Assembly (NCBI GenBank): GCA_038248745.1
Contig: JBBRXC010000029.1
Coordinates: 1 to 14,382, forward strand
Origin: JAENWH01 sp038248745
Lineage (GTDB): Bacteria > Bacillota > Clostridia > Peptostreptococcales > Anaerovoracaceae
DNA: 14,382 nt
Direction: 5' to 3'
Part shown: one piece after another, positions 12,641-14,382 of the stretch
How the letters are laid out: every line of letters begins with the position of its first letter
How positions within the stretch are numbered: the stretch's first letter is position 1
The notes under the pieces: generated by a model
The model's database searches: none
The model's input: the letters and a program-made list of their open reading frames with translations, nothing else
What the model was told of the DNA's origin: nothing
Position numbers and translations under genes: made by a program

Positions 12641-13837
12641 TCAATGGAAAGCGCCGTTATCTGCGCCACCAGGCCCTAGCTGAAACCAGTCCGGGTTCCC
12701 CGTGTGTATCGGCATAATTCTACTTGGATTCGTATGCGCAATGAGGGCTTTGATTGTATCCCAATCCGCATGCCCACTGGTGTGTAGTGTAACAATTTTC
12801 AATCCCATTTCTTCACATTTGCTTAAGAAGGCCTTTACAACTTTTTCCTCTTTATGTCCGCTCCAGATAGAGTATACTAGCAACCCTCCTTCAAAGGACA
12901 TTTTCCCTCTCAAAGAAACCAGGTCACTCAGCATAGAAGGTCTTACACACATTAAAAATTTTGCTTTTGAAACTTGTTCTTTGCTAATTCTTTTCATATG
13001 ATACTCCCGGAACATCTTATACCGAAAAAAATTCAATAGATTTCGTTTTACAATAAAAAACTTTACATCCTTAAAATTTTTCGGATTGGGGATACTTTTC
13101 CCGATTGAACTGGTAATCTCTGCAAGATATAAATCCTGTAGCATCATCCTGCCCACACGCTTAGCCCCTTGGTACATGGTAACGATTCTATCAATATTCA
13201 TAGATGATTGAAGCACAAAAATGGGTCCCATGGTTTTGCCAAACAAATCAACCGCTTTCTCCTCCAATTCCTGTTCTGTCATATTTTTTCTACTGCTTCT
13301 AGAAAGTGTCGTTCCTTCGGTGATAAGAACATCCACCTGGTTAGGTAGTTGCTCCATCAGCCATTGTGACTGTTTTCGGCCGTTTCCTCTGAAATCTCCC
13401 GTGTAAAGGATTTTCTCTCCACCGCTTTCAACTAAAATCATATAACTGTCAAACGCTGAATGGTCACATAGGAATGGTGTGATGATCATGTCCCCAATCT
13501 GAATTGGCAATCTATGCGTCATAAACCCTTCAACAGGGAAAGTTTTAATGCCCTTGTACCTATCTGAGGCCGTAATAATATGAAAGCTGCTTTTTCCCAT
13601 ATAAATGGGTATCCCCTTATGTATTTTATACGCTAGGCCAATATGATCCTTATGATAATGAGAGAGAAATACAGCATCGTACCCTTTAAAATCAAATAAA
13701 CCCTTCAAGTCAAAATGATCCCCAACTTTCCCCTTCATCTCAAGTCCTGCATCCAAGATGATTTTCGTTGTCTCAGTGGCTATTTCAATAATATTTCCGC
13801 CAATCTGGTTTTCTCCGCGGTGTATTTTAATATTCAA
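12641..13837 (-). CDS. RNase J-like metallo-beta-lactamase-fold hydrolase
   Basis: A 398-residue cytosolic hydrolase with the two-metal centre of the metallo-beta-lactamase fold. Visible ligands are His60, His62, Asp64 and His65 in SHYHKDH, His126 in CDHSAFD, Asp148 in YTGDFRG, and a C-terminal His378 in IMPIHT; the HTSGHAD stretch (352-358) matches the beta-CASP/RNase J motif. The lid region (about 185-340) is Lys/Arg rich, which suits a nucleic-acid substrate. It is shorter than RNase J (about 555 residues) and lacks its C-terminal domain. The start is TTG 13837 with GGAGG 9 bases upstream, overlapping the end of the ABC-F gene by 11 bases, so the two are translationally coupled. The true substrate is unknown; nuclease activity is inference. 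Confidence 0.85.
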   Translation of the reverse strand: MNIKIHRGENQIGGNIIEIATETTKIILDAGLEMKGKVGDHFDLKGLFDFKGYDAVFLSHYHKDHIGLAYKIHKGIPIYMGKSSFHIITASDRYKGIKTFPVEGFMTHRLPIQIGDMIITPFLCDHSAFDSYMILVESGGEKILYTGDFRGNGRKQSQWLMEQLPNQVDVLITEGTTLSRSSRKNMTEQELEEKAVDLFGKTMGPIFVLQSSMNIDRIVTMYQGAKRVGRMMLQDLYLAEITSSIGKSIPNPKNFKDVKFFIVKRNLLNFFRYKMFREYHMKRISKEQVSKAKFLMCVRPSMLSDLVSLRGKMSFEGGLLVYSIWSGHKEEKVVKAFLSKCEEMGLKIVTLHTSGHADWDTIKALIAHTNPSRIMPIHTGNPDWFQLGPGGADNGAFH

Positions 13838-14382
13838 CTAAAAGCGCCTCCAGCTCTTCAGATAATACTTTTGCAAGGGGGAAATCATGATTTTTTAAAG
13901 CAATGGCTATTTTCGTTTCAATTGATTTATTCTTTGTTTCAATTTCCACGTATTCCCTATCAAAATGACTAGTATAAATCATTTTCCTGAATTTTTTCAA
14001 GCTCATTTTTCGGATCGTTTTATCTGCAATGATTAACACAAAATCCATACAATTTATGATGGAATAGAAATCATGTGAAATCATTAAAATACCACCTTTG
14101 TAGTCTTCTATGGCTTTTTCTAGGGCAATTTGTGCATATGTGTCTAAATGACTTGTCGGTTCGTCAAGCAACAAAAAATTTGCTTTACTTGCGGAGATTT
14201 TAGCCAGTTGAAGTAAGTTCTTTTCTCCACCAGAGAAAGCGCTAATTTTTTGATAAATAGCTTCTTTCTCAAATCCATAGGTTGAAATATAGGAACCGAT
14301 TTCTTCAGATGTTTCAAACCCTACCTCAAAAAATTCTTCTAAGATTGTATTCGATTCATGGAGCATTTCTCCTTGAAGCTGA
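13827..14382 (-). CDS. ABC-F family ATPase, C-terminal part (gene cut by right edge)
   Basis: The frame is open to the last base of the window (QLQGE precedes the first visible Met), so the N-terminal nucleotide-binding domain, the linker and the Walker A of domain 2 lie outside. Counted from that Met, the visible part of domain 2 shows the ABC signature FSGGEK (44-49), Walker B FLLLDEPTSHLD (64-75) and the switch His98 in MISHD. No membrane segments are seen. ABC-F proteins act on the ribosome, some as antibiotic-resistance protection factors, others as translation factors; the part that decides this, the interdomain linker, is not in the window. The last 80 residues form a Lys-rich helical tail. 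The stop overlaps the start of the metallo-hydrolase gene by 11 bases. Confidence 0.9.
   Translation of the reverse strand, partial: QLQGEMLHESNTILEEFFEVGFETSEEIGSYISTYGFEKEAIYQKISAFSGGEKNLLQLAKISASKANFLLLDEPTSHLDTYAQIALEKAIEDYKGGILMISHDFYSIINCMDFVLIIADKTIRKMSLKKFRKMIYTSHFDREYVEIETKNKSIETKIAIALKNHDFPLAKVLSEELEALLVEY

Overview
The window reads as chromosomal DNA of a low-GC Gram-positive anaerobe, most likely class Clostridia. The evidence is strong AT richness outside one repeat block, AGGAGG-type ribosome binding sites, TTGACA/TATAAT-type promoters, TTG starts, a guanidine-I (ykkC) riboswitch, a DUF2089-type regulator, and a TudS-related protein of a type common in clostridia. The genus is not determinable from what I can see.

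Left part (1-4100, mostly minus strand): the first codons of an unidentified gene run off the left edge. Next come a Gdx/SugE-type guanidinium exporter under a guanidine-I riboswitch with an overlapping terminator, a class A penicillin-binding protein, a decayed plus-strand reading frame ending at a strong terminator, and a two-gene unit of a DUF2089 helix-turn-helix protein and a small membrane protein with overlapping ends.

Middle (4100-10000, all minus strand): a GNAT acetyltransferase overlaps the end of an unrecognised 513-residue membrane protein that carries a 37-residue internal repeat. A lipoprotein gene follows, then tRNA-Leu(CAG) facing a tRNA-like inverted-repeat fragment across a bidirectional terminator. 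The last unit here is a likely operon of a two-CCG-motif Fe-S protein, an MFS transporter and a TudS-like desulfidase homologue.

Right part (10000-14382): a gap of about 1.1 kb without a convincing gene holds an array of GATAAC/GTTATC elements, a hairpin and eight near-perfect 31-32 bp tandem repeats. It lies ahead of a plus-strand Rh-type ammonium/CO2 channel gene. On the minus strand are a 56-residue membrane peptide gene with its own promoter, an RNase J-like metallo-beta-lactamase-fold hydrolase, and the 3' part of an ABC-F ATPase gene cut by the window edge.

There is no mobile element, CRISPR array or obvious defence island. The least explained parts are the 10.2-10.75 kb repeat region, the repeated-motif transporter at 4588-6129, and the tRNA-Leu mirror fragment. 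Family assignments come from motif recognition only; no database search was possible.
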